A stretch of DNA of 48,099 nucleotides from CAZGNZ01 sp964527215 (GCA_964527215.1 CAZGNZ010000036.1:1-48099), one strand, 5' to 3'. Shown: positions 8,032-20,100, numbered from the stretch's first letter. Notes: generated from the letters alone by a model not told the origin. Numbers and translations are program-made.

Positions 8032-8780
8032 TGGGAAATTATCAGGTTCTGCACGCTGAACGGCTGGTGAAAACCTACGGGAAGCGGAACGTGGTCAATG
8101 GTGTGACCATTGAAGTCAGCCGTGGGGAAGTGGTGGGACTGCTGGGACCAAACGGTGCCGGAAAAACCACAACCTTTTACATGATTACGGGAATGATCAG
8201 ACCCACTCAGGGGAAGATTTTCCTGGACGAGCGGGAAATCACCCGCCAGCCCATGTACCGCAGGGCACGGTTCGGAGTGGGCTATCTGGCACAGGAGCCG
8301 TCGGTGTTCACCAAACTGTCGGTGGAAGACAATCTCAAACTGGTCCTTCAGATGACCCACCTGAATAAAAAACAGCAGAAGCAGCGTCTGGAAGAGCTGC
8401 TGGAAGAACTGACGATTGGTCATATTCGAAAAAGCCGGGCAATGACCCTTTCCGGGGGTGAACGGCGGCGGACGGAAATCGCCCGAGCGCTGGTAATGGA
8501 TCCTGATTTCATCCTGCTAGATGAACCCTTTGCCGGTGTCGATCCGCTGGCGGTTGAAGATATCCAGAGAATTGTCAATAACCTGCGGCAAAAGGATATC
8601 GGTGTCCTGATAACGGATCACAATGTTCGGGAAACCCTGACCATCACGGATCGGGCGTACTTGTTGTATGAAGGCATGATTTTGAAGTCGGGTACTGCCC
8701 GTGAACTCACGATGGATGAGGAGGCGCGCCGACTGTATTTGGGCAGTAAATTCAGTATGGATTTTGACACAGATGGTTAG
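8031..8780 (+). CDS. lptB: LPS export ABC transporter ATP-binding protein
   Basis: LptB is the cytoplasmic ATPase that powers extraction of LPS from the inner membrane. Walker A GPNGAGKTT (about residues 39-47), the Q-loop region YLAQEPSVF, the signature LSGGERRR (about 141-148), Walker B FILLDEPFAGVDP and the switch His in ITDHNVRETL are all present. The 249-residue length fits the family. Translation starts at GTG 8031, whose G is the last base of the lptC TAG stop, so the two are probably coupled. It overlaps the following rpoN start by eight bases. Confidence 0.96.
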   Translation: MGNYQVLHAERLVKTYGKRNVVNGVTIEVSRGEVVGLLGPNGAGKTTTFYMITGMIRPTQGKIFLDEREITRQPMYRRARFGVGYLAQEPSVFTKLSVEDNLKLVLQMTHLNKKQQKQRLEELLEELTIGHIRKSRAMTLSGGERRRTEIARALVMDPDFILLDEPFAGVDPLAVEDIQRIVNNLRQKDIGVLITDHNVRETLTITDRAYLLYEGMILKSGTARELTMDEEARRLYLGSKFSMDFDTDG

Positions 8781-10209
8781 AATTGAACAAAGACTTGAGC
8801 TGAAACAGCAGCTGACACCCCAGCAGGTGCTGCAGGCCAGCATTCTGCAGCTGAATGTGATCAATCTGGAACAGCGCATACTGGACGAACTGGAGGAAAA
8901 TCCGGCCCTTGAGATGCTGGAGCTTGAACCTGAAGAATCAGCGACAAGTGAATCCGATCAGGCTGAGGAGAAGGAAGCCAAGGAAAAAGAAACGGAAGAG
9001 GCCCAGCCGGAGGAAATTGATCAGAAAACGGAAGAAACGGATTTCGACTGGGAGGAATTGCTTGGGGACCCCGATGAATATGAATTTCGTCAGCGCTATG
9101 ATGAGGCTGAGGAAACATACCATGCCCCTCTGAAAGCTACCCGCACGTATGCCGAAAAGCTGCTGGACCAGTACAATGATCTCTCTCCGGAAGATTCTGA
9201 AATGGAAATTGCGGAAGAGCTGGTTGGGAATATCGATGATGATGGATATCTGACAACAGACGTTATCCTGATTGCGGACCGGTTTGGTGTACCGGAAGAT
9301 GATGTGCTCAAAATTCTGTTTCAAATCCAGAGGCTTGATCCGCCCGGAATGGGCGCGAGAGATTTAAGGGAATGTCTGCTGGCACAGCTGGAGGTGCAGC
9401 GCGATCACAGTTTTGCCAAGGAAATCCTGCGGGATTTTTTTGAGGATTTCGCAAACCACAGATACGAAAAAATCATGAAAGGGCTGAAATGCAGCAAAGA
9501 AGAGCTGCGGGAGGCCATGGAAGTGATTTCGCTGCTGAATCCGCGGCCCGGCTCAAGTGTGGTTGAAAATGAGAAGGATTTTGTTATCCCCGATATCATT
9601 ATGGAACGGGAAAAAGATGCCTGGGCAATATCCATCAATGATACGACCCTGCCCCCTCTGAGAATCAGTCAGCAGTATGTCCGGATGCTTCAGAATTACG
9701 GCAATCAGACGGAAGTTCGAAAATTTGTCCACAAAAAACTGGAATCCGGGAAATGGTTCATTGATGCCATTAATCAGCGTCGCCAGACAATGCTGAATGT
9801 GATGCAGTCGATTGTACAGCATCAGGATTTATTTTTTCGGGAAGAAGGAAAACGGCAGCTTCGGCCCATGGTTTTAAAGGATATTGCAGAAGATATTCGC
9901 ATGGATATTTCCACAATCAGCCGGGTGACCAACGGAAAGTATGTTCAGCTTCCATTTGGGATTTATGAGCTGAAAGAGTTTTTCAGCGAAGGAATTGATA
10001 CCCTGGCCGGAGAAAGAGTTTCCAATACCATTGTCAAGGACCGAATACGAGAGCTGATTCAGGTAGAAGACAAGCAGAAACCGGTGGGGGATGAAGAGTT
10101 AACGAAAATATTAAACGGTGAAGGATACATCGTAGCCAGACGGACCGTCTCCAAGTATCGCGAGCAGCTAAAGATACCGGTTGCACGGCTGCGAAAGGAA
10201 CTGATTTAA
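8773..10209 (+). CDS. rpoN: RNA polymerase sigma-54 factor
   Basis: RpoN directs RNA polymerase to -24/-12 promoters that need AAA+ activators. I chose ATG 8773 (478 residues), which overlaps the lptB stop, because the family's glutamine-rich region I starts right there (RLELKQQLTPQQVLQASI). Region II is long and very acidic (about residues 50-120). The core-binding and DNA-binding domains follow, and the RpoN box reads ARRTVSKYRE near the C-terminus. The kdsC-lptC-lptB-rpoN order is widely conserved in Gram-negative bacteria. hslV starts within its stop codon (TAATG). Confidence 0.96.
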   Translation: MVRIEQRLELKQQLTPQQVLQASILQLNVINLEQRILDELEENPALEMLELEPEESATSESDQAEEKEAKEKETEEAQPEEIDQKTEETDFDWEELLGDPDEYEFRQRYDEAEETYHAPLKATRTYAEKLLDQYNDLSPEDSEMEIAEELVGNIDDDGYLTTDVILIADRFGVPEDDVLKILFQIQRLDPPGMGARDLRECLLAQLEVQRDHSFAKEILRDFFEDFANHRYEKIMKGLKCSKEELREAMEVISLLNPRPGSSVVENEKDFVIPDIIMEREKDAWAISINDTTLPPLRISQQYVRMLQNYGNQTEVRKFVHKKLESGKWFIDAINQRRQTMLNVMQSIVQHQDLFFREEGKRQLRPMVLKDIAEDIRMDISTISRVTNGKYVQLPFGIYELKEFFSEGIDTLAGERVSNTIVKDRIRELIQVEDKQKPVGDEELTKILNGEGYIVARRTVSKYREQLKIPVARLRKELI

Positions 10210-10760
10210 TGAGTGTCAGATATCACGGAACAACCATCCTCGGGGTGCGGATCGGACGGAAAATCGCCATGGGCGGTGATGGTCAGGTGACCTTTGGTGA
10301 AATGCAGATGAAGTCAAAAGCGGTGAAAGTTCGCCGATACGCGGATGGTGCCGTTCTGGCCGGATTTGCCGGTGCCGCCGCCGATGCTATGGCTTTGTTT
10401 GAGAAATTTGAAAATAAACTGGATGAAATGCGCGGCAACCTTCAGAAAGCGGTTGTTGATCTCGCCAAGGATTGGCGGACGGACAAAATCCTGCGGGAAC
10501 TGGATGCCCTGCTGGCCATCATGGATGACCGGCACGCATATATACTGTCAGGGTCCGGGGATGTGATTGAACCGGATGACAGAATACTCAGCATTGGCTC
10601 AGGGTCCGGCTATGCGCTGGCCGCAGCACGGGCATTTATAAAATCAGGGGAAAAGGATCCAAAACGAATTGTTCAGGAATCACTGAAAATTACAGCCAAT
10701 ATCTGTATTTACACCAACGACAGCATCACTGTGCTGGATAATCAGGAATCCGATAAGTAA
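10209..10760 (+). CDS. hslV: ATP-dependent protease peptidase subunit HslV
   Basis: HslV is the threonine protease that forms the double hexamer of the HslVU proteasome-like complex. After a seven-residue leader (MSVRYHG), the mature N-terminus would be TTILGVRIG with catalytic Thr1. The DGQVTFGEMQMKSKAVKVRR stretch carries the conserved Lys33 region, and GFAGAAADAMALFEKFE and IGSGSGYALAAARA are family hallmarks. Length (183 residues) is normal. The ATG overlaps the rpoN stop by one base. hslU follows after a 63-base gap. Confidence 0.96.
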   Translation: MSVRYHGTTILGVRIGRKIAMGGDGQVTFGEMQMKSKAVKVRRYADGAVLAGFAGAAADAMALFEKFENKLDEMRGNLQKAVVDLAKDWRTDKILRELDALLAIMDDRHAYILSGSGDVIEPDDRILSIGSGSGYALAAARAFIKSGEKDPKRIVQESLKITANICIYTNDSITVLDNQESDK

Positions 10761-10823
10761 CAGACTGCCATTTGTTGTTTTACTGCATAACAAGCCTTCG
10801 AATCACCGAGAAAAAGAAAGCTG

Positions 10824-12158
10824 ATGAAAGATTTAACACCCAGAAAAATAGTCAAGGAACTTGATAAATACATTATTGGTCAGGAAAGTGCAAAAAAAGC
10901 GGTAGCGATCGCGCTTAGAAACCGCTGGCGCCGGCAGCAGGTTGAACGGCCGCTGCGCGATGAAATTATTCCAAACAACATCATCCTGATCGGATCTACC
11001 GGAGTCGGAAAAACCGAAATTTCACGCAGACTGTCTGCTCTCACCGGAGCGTCATTTGTGAAGGTAGAAGCCTCTAAATTCACGGAAGTGGGATACGTTG
11101 GACGGGATGTGGAATCCATGATTCGGGATCTGGTGGAAGTATCCGTCAAACAGGTGAAGAACCAGAAGGAAAGAAAGGTCCGGAAAGAGGCCCAGAAGCA
11201 GGTAGATGAGCGAATCCTGGACTATCTGTTTCCGTCCAAGAAGGTTGTGGTGAACGATGATGACGCCGCAGACCGGCAGGAGCGGACCAGAGAACGGCTT
11301 CGGGAGCGGCTGCTGGCAGGTGAATTTGAACAGCGTCAGATAGAGATAAAGGCGAAGGTTTCTCCTATTCCAGCCATGCAGGTTGTCGGTCCCATGGGGA
11401 TGGATGAAATGGCCGGAAATCTTCAGGATATGATCAGCAGCATCATGCCAAAGCAAAACAAGGCTCAGCGGATGAAGGTATCGGCCGCACGGGATGTTCT
11501 GCTTCAGGAGGAATCTGATAAACTGATTGACATGGATGAAGTCATTCGGATTGCATTGAAAAGGGCTGAGGAAAACGGGATTGTCTTCATTGATGAAATT
11601 GATAAAATAGCCGGTGAAGGCAGCGGCAGCGGACCGGATGTTTCCCGTCAGGGTGTTCAGCGCGACATTTTGCCCATTGTGGAAGGATGTACCGTAAGTA
11701 CAAAATACGGACAGGTGAAAACCGATCATGTTTTGTTTATTGCCGCCGGTGCTTTCCACATGACTAAACCCAGCGATCTGATTCCGGAACTGCAGGGACG
11801 TTTTCCAATCAGGGTGGAAATGGACAGTTTGACGGAGGATGATTTTGTGCAGATTCTGACCAAGCCCAAAAATGCGCTTATTAAACAGTATCAGGCACTG
11901 TTTCAGGCAGATGAGGTGATGTTGAAATTCCAGCGTCCCGCGATTCGGGAAATCGCCCGGATTTCATCAGACGTCAATGAAAAGATGGAAGACATTGGAG
12001 CCCGGCGGCTGCATACGGTTATGACAACGCTGCTGGAAGATTATCTGTTTGACATGCCGGATCTGAAATCAGAAGAAGTGGTGATCACCCGGAATCAGGT
12101 TCGCGACAAACTGACTCAGATCATCGAGGATGAAGACTTAAGCCGGTATATCCTGTAA
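10824..12158 (+). CDS. hslU: HslU ATPase subunit of the HslVU protease
   Basis: HslU is the AAA+ unfoldase that feeds substrates to HslV. The start LTPRKIVKELDKYIIGQ is typical. Walker A is GSTGVGKTE (about residues 57-65) and Walker B is IVFIDEIDKIA (about 254-264). The I-domain lies between them. The sensor-2 region includes IGARRLHTVM, and the C-terminus ends DLSRYIL, the tail that inserts into HslV. The 444-residue length is usual. Only a weak purine run precedes the ATG. HslV lies immediately upstream, consistent with a single transcription unit. Confidence 0.97.
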   Translation: MKDLTPRKIVKELDKYIIGQESAKKAVAIALRNRWRRQQVERPLRDEIIPNNIILIGSTGVGKTEISRRLSALTGASFVKVEASKFTEVGYVGRDVESMIRDLVEVSVKQVKNQKERKVRKEAQKQVDERILDYLFPSKKVVVNDDDAADRQERTRERLRERLLAGEFEQRQIEIKAKVSPIPAMQVVGPMGMDEMAGNLQDMISSIMPKQNKAQRMKVSAARDVLLQEESDKLIDMDEVIRIALKRAEENGIVFIDEIDKIAGEGSGSGPDVSRQGVQRDILPIVEGCTVSTKYGQVKTDHVLFIAAGAFHMTKPSDLIPELQGRFPIRVEMDSLTEDDFVQILTKPKNALIKQYQALFQADEVMLKFQRPAIREIARISSDVNEKMEDIGARRLHTVMTTLLEDYLFDMPDLKSEEVVITRNQVRDKLTQIIEDEDLSRYIL

Positions 12159-12264
12159 TTGGATGAAATCTGTTTTCAATCATTGACTATTGAGCAGATT
12201 GTCGGCGTCGTATAAAAAAACTAAACAAAGCACCGGAAAAATATCCGGGTACAAGGAGCTGTGA

Positions 12265-13191
12265 ATGAAAAGAGATTTCCTGCATGTCTCCGATTTTACC
12301 GGAGAAGAGATTTGGGAAACACTGGAACTGGCCAAATCCATCAAGGCAAGGATTAAGTCCCAAAATAACTATCATCCCTTTTCGGGATTATCCATGGCAA
12401 TGATATTTGCCAAACCCTCGGCAAGAACCCGGGTTTCGTTTGAAACGGGCTTTTTCAGACTGGGAGGTCATGCGCTTTACCTCGGACCGAACGATATTGG
12501 AATTGGAAAACGTGAATCCGTTGCAGACATCGCCAGAGTACTGAGCCGCTACAATGATATTATCATGGCCCGGCTGTTTGAACACAGGCATATCATGGAA
12601 CTTGCAGAATATGCTGATGTGCCGGTGGTAAACGGATTGACTGATTTCAACCACCCATGTCAGATTATGGCGGATATTCTGACAGTTTATGAGCATCGAG
12701 GTCATCTGGATGATTTGAAGATTACCTATGTGGGTGACGGTAACAATATCGTTCACTCCTGGCTGGAGCTGGCAATGCGGATTCCCTTTCATTTTACCAT
12801 TGCCTGTCCTGACGGTTATTCGCCTGATCCGGATATGCTGAAAGCAGCGGAAGATGCGGGGCTTTCTACTGTTGAACTGAGTCATGAACCTCAAAAAGCA
12901 GTCAAAGATGCTGATGTTATTTATACGGATGTATGGGCATCCATGGGGCAGAAGGAAGAAGCAGAAGAAAGAAGACGGCGCTTTCAGGATTTTCAGGTTA
13001 ATGCTGACTTAATGGCCTGCACAGGCAAAAACACATATTTTATGCACTGCCTGCCGGCTGAACGCGGGGTAGAGGTAACGGATGAAGTGTGTGATGCTGA
13101 GTATTCCATCATTTTTGATGAAGCGGAAAACCGAATGCATGCCCAGAATGCGGTCATGGTTAAAATCATGAAGGAGAGCGGTCGGATCTAG
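12265..13191 (+). CDS. argF: Ornithine carbamoyltransferase
   Basis: ArgF makes citrulline from ornithine and carbamoyl phosphate in arginine synthesis. The carbamoyl-phosphate loop reads SARTRVSFE (about residues 51-59), where most family members have STRTR. The second motif HPCQIMADI (about 130) and the ornithine-side motif HCLPAERG (about 261) are those of ornithine carbamoyltransferase. AAGGAG lies about seven bases upstream of ATG 12265. The 308-residue length fits. No other arginine gene is adjacent. The Ala for Thr in the phosphate loop could tune phosphate binding; acetyl- or succinylornithine variants are less likely because HCLPA is intact. Confidence 0.93.
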   Translation: MKRDFLHVSDFTGEEIWETLELAKSIKARIKSQNNYHPFSGLSMAMIFAKPSARTRVSFETGFFRLGGHALYLGPNDIGIGKRESVADIARVLSRYNDIIMARLFEHRHIMELAEYADVPVVNGLTDFNHPCQIMADILTVYEHRGHLDDLKITYVGDGNNIVHSWLELAMRIPFHFTIACPDGYSPDPDMLKAAEDAGLSTVELSHEPQKAVKDADVIYTDVWASMGQKEEAEERRRRFQDFQVNADLMACTGKNTYFMHCLPAERGVEVTDEVCDAEYSIIFDEAENRMHAQNAVMVKIMKESGRI

Positions 13192-14084
13192 TCGCATTTA
13201 ACAACCCGCATCGCTAGGGCGAGGGTGCGGTCCGAGGGCTGTACATGGTCTGAAATGCGGTGGAAATTATTGCGGTGCTCAGCAGAAATCGCAAACAGCG
13301 AAAAAGGGCAGTCCGAGTCTTGAAACCGGTTATCTTTGATGCGCGGCAGTCTTTAATGGCTGCCGTATCCGTGCTTGGCTGGATCATCCGCTGTTACAGA
13401 AGATTGAGAAATGAACCATCAGCTGACTGACAGCTCATCTGAAGACAGTCAGCGGATTGTTTTGATATATTGCGGCTGCCAAGGATGCTTCGAAAAATGA
13501 GACTCTCTGTCAATTCAATCCCTGCAATCAGCCGTGTACAGCGGAATGCTGTCAGATACCGGGCATGTTCCGTGGGCAGGGTTTCCGACACAGCCTTGCT
13601 GAGCGTTGCATCCTGTCCGACTGAAGAATTTCTGTTTTTATTTAGAAAATACATTGTTTGGTGAGTTTCGAATTTGTATTCCGCGGGATCATATGCCGCT
13701 GATCGAAGATTGAGTTCCGATCGGTTTTCATGGTGCAATCGTAAATCCTGCTGTTACGTATTATTTTTCCCGAATCGCGCCTGATTTTTGAATTGTCAGC
13801 GTTCCAGGAATGCAAAAAAAAATCACAATCTCCCCATCCGGTTCACGCAAAGAAGCAACTTTGATCTAACTCAAGCACAATAAAAGGGATAAATCGTACA
13901 GGCTCTTCGAATTGCATAGTGATAATTGCCATTTTTATTTTGCATTGTCTGACGGAACGTTTTAATTTATTACGACCCACAAGCGTGTCATTATATTCGT
14001 AAAGATCGGATTATATTCAATCTTAACTAAAATTTTGAAAAACAACACAATTAACAAATACGCAAACTTGACTCAATATCTAAC
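13192..14084. other. Long intergenic region upstream of the giant protein gene
   Basis: Nearly 900 bases with no convincing gene. The first 200 bases are relatively GC-rich and can fold: CCGCA-TCG-loop-CGA-ggg-TGCGG at 13206-13230, directly after argF, and CGGCAG-N10-CTGCCG at 13344-13365. Neither has a U-tract. The stretch might hold a structured RNA or decayed sequence. Minus-strand 13394-13738 is open for 114 codons but shows no family resemblance or ribosome-binding site. The last 300 bases are AT-rich and should contain the promoter of the giant gene; TTGACT at 14069 is too close to the start codon to be assigned. Confidence 0.4.
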
Positions 14085-14101
14085 AAAAGGAGCAGCAAAT
14101 G
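14085..14101 (+). promoter_or_regulatory. Strong ribosome binding site of the giant gene
   Basis: AAAAGGAG (14085-14092) lies six bases before ATG 14099, one of the best Shine-Dalgarno matches in the window. It fixes the start of the 4996-codon reading frame, which then begins with a good signal peptide. Confidence 0.8.
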
Positions 14102-17100
14102 TGTAAACGCGTGTATGCTATAGTTGCTATGGTTACGGTTATCTCGTTCGGGTTTGCTCAGATGTTCGATCCCCAGATCGATTTCAACCTGAGCAATGAT
14201 ACCGAATATCATGATGCTGACCTGACCTTTACAGTAACACAGGTTGATCAGGAATATGAGATAAATTCCTTTTCAATCACTCCGTCATACCCCGGATTTG
14301 ATCTTTCAAATCTTGAAGACGGTACTGTAATTGGAACGGGCAGTGGAGTATTTTATGATGGGCTGGGTGAATTTGATCCGGATACGAACCCCGATTCAAA
14401 CACGCTCGTTGCTGTTCAGGTCACGTTTAATGAAGGTGCATCAGACCCATCAACCTGGCGTGGTGTATTTGCCATTACTGAATCCAACAACCCGGAATAC
14501 CCGGTGGATTCTTTCTTTGGCGGGATGGAAATCGATATTGCCACAGGCGAAATGACAATTCAGTATATCGGAGACGGTGATGAAGATGATATTACTCTTG
14601 GCTATTCATCTTCCCTGACGCTGACGGGAATCTGGATGAATCAAGGTCCGGGGACAGTTGATTTTACCGCTGATTTTGTCAATAATACGCCTGGTGAAAC
14701 CGATACCGACTTCCAGTCAATCACCATTAATGCCGGAAACTTCGATCCGCAGGCAGATTTAATGCTTGGGAACTATACTGAATATGTTCCTGCCGATTTT
14801 ATTTTTGAAATCTCACAGGGCGGAGATGAGTTTGAAGTCAATGTGATTGAAATTGGTTTTGCTCCAAGCAATTTTTCCTGCACAGGGCTTGCAGACGGAG
14901 CCGTCATCGGATCGGGCGTTTTTGAGAATCTTGATTTTGAAACGGTGGATGTAGAAGTGACATTTGATGAATCCACTTCAACTCCCTCATTGGGTATCTG
15001 CAATGGAATTGTAACCATTACTGCGTCGGAACTGGATGAATATCCAGTCGGAGAAAGCTACGGTGGTATCTCCATTGATAATACCGGTGGTCTGATTACG
15101 GTGCAGTATATTGGCGGGGATGATGATATTATCACAGCCGGATACACTTCCATGCTGACACTGAATGACAACATCTGGACCAACCCGGCTGCTTATCAGG
15201 ATGTCGATGCCGAATTCCATTTTTTCAATACTTTTCCAGGGTATGATGCAATCGCAACAGACAGTGAAGATATTGTTGCTGCCGTATTTTCACCGCAGTT
15301 TGCATATGATGCCGGAACAATGGTGGGCGGAGATGTTGTTGATTTCAATTTTGAAGGATCACTGGGTGAAGGTGAAGTCAATATCAGTGGTATTGAAATC
15401 GTAACCGGTCCCGGATTTGATTTATCTGCCACTTTGCTGGATCAGGTTATTGCAACTGGCACTGCCACAATCGGTGATGATCCGCTGCCCGTTGAAGTAG
15501 TGATTACTGAAAGACTGAGCGATATCAGTATTGAAGGTGTACTGCAGGTGACGGACTCTGGCCTATTCATCGGAAACGTGAATTTCAATTCAGTGACGGG
15601 CACAATTTCCATCACGGATATCGATACCGGTGAAGGATATATGACAGAAGGACTGACAATAAATGTTACTATTGACAGTGCCGTTGTCCCATTTACTCTG
15701 CCTGCTCCGGGAGAATATGAGATCACGGCCGAATTCCAGTCGGTTCTTCCGGAAGTATCGTCAATCGTCACAGTTGATTTTGATGTAACGGACTGTGCAG
15801 GAATTGTTGGAGGCAGCAATGTCACAGATATCATGGGTGCCTGCTGCAGTCAGCTTCATGCATATTATGTTGATTCAGATTCAGACACATACGGATCCGG
15901 AGACAGTGTTATGCTGTGTGAAGCACCGGAAGGATATGTAGACCGCGGCGGGGACTGTAATGACGACAACGATGAGATTTACCCTGGGGCGGAAGAAATT
16001 TGTGACGGTGAAGACAGCAATTGTGACGGCGTAACTCCTGCTACTGAAATCCAGGACGGCTGCGGTGTCTGGTGCGGTGACAGTGACTGTCTCCGGCCTC
16101 AGGCGCAGGATATTACGCTGAGTGCAATCGAAGGTGTTCAGGTTGTATTTGACAATATGGCTCAATATTATCCGCTGCCGGAAGATGCGCCGGATGAAGT
16201 TGATGGCCCATATTTCCAGATTCTTACTTCTAATTTCCCCGAAAACATCGTTGATTACATTTATTATGATCACAATACAGATCAACTGTTCCTGACCATT
16301 GCTGATGGGTGGGCCAATGATTATTCATTCATGTTCAGAGCCCGGACGATGGATCCGGTCTTGGGAACATGGGTGAACAGTGGTATTCACAGAGTGACTG
16401 TAGAAGTTGAATTCCAGGATGATGCACCAGTCGTACGGCAAAACTACTTTTTGTCCGCACCGGAGCATGCTACTGATTTGTATTTTGCAATCACTGCACT
16501 GGATGATGGACCGGATAACGAGCTTCTCATAGTAATTGATGATTCCGAACTTCTTGGTTCGGTGGTTGCTGACGGCCGGGCATTTAATGAATATAACTAT
16601 TCAACAGATGGTGCGTTTGACTATCTGGCTGAGGGAGAAACGGCTTCGGATGTTCTTTCCTATACGGTCTATGATCATAACGGCGGCGAAGGAGCCAATT
16701 CCACAGCGGGTGAGGTGACCTTCGTTATTACAGGTGAGAACTCTGCCCCCATTGCAGATGCAATTGCGGTGATTGACAACAACTTCACAGAAGATTTTGA
16801 AACTGTGAATATTCCAATCGCTGCTACGGGTGTTTATGATATTGACGGACCCAATAATCAACTCAGATTTATCGGTTTTGCCGCACCATACTTATCTGGA
16901 ACAGTATCTATTGCACCGACTGGGACTTCACTGGTGTATTCACCCAATGGTGAATTTGAGTATCTTGCTGAAGGCGAACAGGTATCAGATCAAGTGACGG
17001 TTATTGTTGCAGATGACCTGGGTGCCGGTGCTACGGTGACATTCGATTTAGATATTGTCATTAATGGTGTAAACGATGCACCGCAGGGTGTTCAGGACGC

Positions 17101-20100
17101 AGCCGTAATTACTGAAGGCTCAGAGTTTCCCGTTGTTATCGAAGTACTCGCTAATGATACGGATGTTGATAATTTATCTTTCCTGGAGTTGGGAACCACT
17201 CCAATCTCACAGGAGGTGATTGATGATGTCGACGGCAGTCTCATCGCGGCACAGCCGGAACTGGACTGTCTCTACAATGGCGACATTGTTGAATGCAACT
17301 ATGCTCCGGGATTTGAATCTCTCAATCAGGGTGAAGTGGCAGTTGTGGAAATCACATATGCGCTGACAGATGGGATTGATGAATCCTTTGGGACCATCCT
17401 GATGGAAGTGAATGGTGTGAACAATGCTCCTATCGCCTTGGGAGAAGTCAATGAAATGGATCCCAATGACATAATAGATTTCGACGGAATTTCATTTGAT
17501 ATGTCAGACAACCTCATTAGCGGTTCAGGACTGACTTGTGAGGAAATGATTGATGCCGGGCAGGTAATTTTCTACAATGCATCTTTCATTCCCGGAAATG
17601 CATCCGATGGTACAACCGGTATCAGAGGGGCTGAGATCACCTATGACGGTGCATGCGGATTTACAATAGACTATCCGGATGCTGTGACCATCAATGATAT
17701 ACCTGCATTTGATGCGTTCCTGTTCATGATTGATGATGGTAGTCTTTCATCAAATGTCCGTTTCATGGCATTTGCATTCAGTGAATCCGGATTACGCGAA
17801 CTCAGAGCTGCACCAATTGCCATGGATCAGGAATTGACAATGCTCGAGGACTATACGCTGGATATCACATTTGTCGGTATGGATATGTCTGTTGACTTTA
17901 CAGCTGATAATGCACACATCGATATTATGGTACCGCCTTCACATGGCTCCCTTGATGGTGATCCGGTATTGGAAACCACACAGAATTTCCTGGCAACATG
18001 GACCGCTTCATACACTCCCGATGAAAATTTCAATGGTGTCGACATAATTGAATACAGGGTGTATAATACGGACAATCTGGATGGTTTTTCTGCAAATGCG
18101 ACGGTGACTATTACAGTCAATCCGGTAAATGATGCGCCGGTTATGGATGCAATCCTGAGTCAGGAGATTGATGAAGGGATTGAGTTTCTTCTGACTGTCT
18201 CTGCAACAGATGTTGATACTGACGATGTACTGACCTATTCTCTGATTCAGGGTATTGGTGCCATGGAAATTAATGGCAGCACCGGGGAAATCAGCGGATT
18301 CGTTCCGGATGATGCGGAAATTGGAACCCATTTGATTACAGTTCGAGCTGATGATATAGCCGGAGCATGGGATCAGACACAATTCAATTTAACTGTTAAC
18401 AATGTGAATGATATTCCTGTGATAATCGGTCAGGTGGCACTTTCAACACCTGAAGAAACCGCAATTACACTTGAACTTGGGGATATAATAGTTACAGATG
18501 AAGACGGCAGTTATCCTGACGGATATGTTTTAAATGTCGGTGCCGGTGACAACTATTCCGTAGAGGATCTGACTGTTACACCTGACTTTGAATTCAATGG
18601 TGACCTGACAGTGCCAGTGACGGTAAATGACGGTGTTCGCGAAGAAAGTGACCCGTTTGATCTGATAATAACGGTCACTGCTGTGAATGATCTTCCGACC
18701 TTCACTCTCAGCACTCCCGACGCTGTTGAAGAAGATGGTGAAAATATCATAATTGACTTCACTCCCATGGATAACGATGACGGCGAAGTCCTGACAGCTG
18801 TGGCTGAAGTCAGTAACGAAGTGCTGTTCCCTGAAGGTTCATATTCTATTGATATCACGGAAGATGTTTCAGGTGTACTGAGAACTCTGACACTCGATCC
18901 TGCTGATGAACGGTCTGGAACATCCATCGTAATGGTGACTGTTTCCGATGGTGTGAATGATGTTGTGAAACAGGTTGAAGTTACAGTTACCGAAGTGAAT
19001 GATCCGCCGGTTCTGGCCGAAATCGGAAATCAGATCATGTCTGAGGATACAGAATTAACCATCCTGCTGGATGCAGTTGATCCTGAGGGATCTGACATAG
19101 AATATTCAGTCACTGAAGGTATCAACGTAACCGCAAATCTTGTTGACAATCAGCTTACATTTGCCCCGGATGAAGATTTCTTTGGAAATGATGTATTTAC
19201 TGTAACGGTCTCGGACGGTGTCAATATAGATTTTGAAGTCTTTACACTTACTGTGGTTAATGTTAATGATGCGCCCGTAATCACATCAACAGCCGGTCTG
19301 GAAGCCTGGACCGAGGTTGAATGGACTTACCAGGTGGTTGTAGATGATCCGGATGCGGAGACCTTGAATTACTCTCTGGAAGGTGCGCCTGAAGGAATGG
19401 TGATTGATGAGAACGGTTTAATAACTTGGACACCAGCGCTCGGAACATTGAGCAGTGGATCAGTCACACTTACGGTTGACGACGGAGAGTTTTCTGATAT
19501 TGAAGTGTTTAATGTTAACAATATCCATCAGGTTGACTGTAACGGTGTTGCAGATGGTACGGCTTTCATTGATGAATGCGGTGACTGTGTCGGCGGCGAT
19601 ACAGGCCTAGATCCCTGTGAACAGGATTGTAATGGTGTTTGGGGCGGTACAGCCTATCTGGACAACTGCGGCATTTGTGTCGGCGGTGACACCGGTCTTG
19701 TAGAATGTGAACAGGATTGTAACGGCGAATGGGGAGGCTCTGCTGAAGTAGATGTCTGCGGTGTATGCGCAGGCGGTTCAACGGGCTTGATTCCTGATGC
19801 AGATCTTGACTGCAACAATGAATGTTTCGGTACCGCCTTTATTGATGACTGCGGTATTTGTGTTGGCGGCAGCACAGGTTTGGAAGCCTGTACTTGTGTC
19901 AGCGGTTTTGGAACCTTCTATGAAGATGCGGACAATGATGGATTGGGTGACCCCGCAGTGTCACAGGAATTTTGTCTGGATGATCCCATCACTGGTTGGG
20001 TTGAAAACAGTGATGACCTCTGCCCCAATGATGCACTGAACGATGCGGATGGAGACGGTGTCTGCGGAGATGTTGATATCTGTGAAGGCGGGGACGACAA

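Noticed and set aside
12183..12216. TTGACT ... TATAAA as argF promoter
   Set aside because: The spacing of 22 bases is too long for a normal -35/-10 pair, and promoter consensus for this group is not established here.
13394..13738. Minus-strand 114-codon open frame in the argF/giant intergenic region
   Set aside because: No family motif, no ribosome-binding site and no partner genes; composition gives no support for coding.
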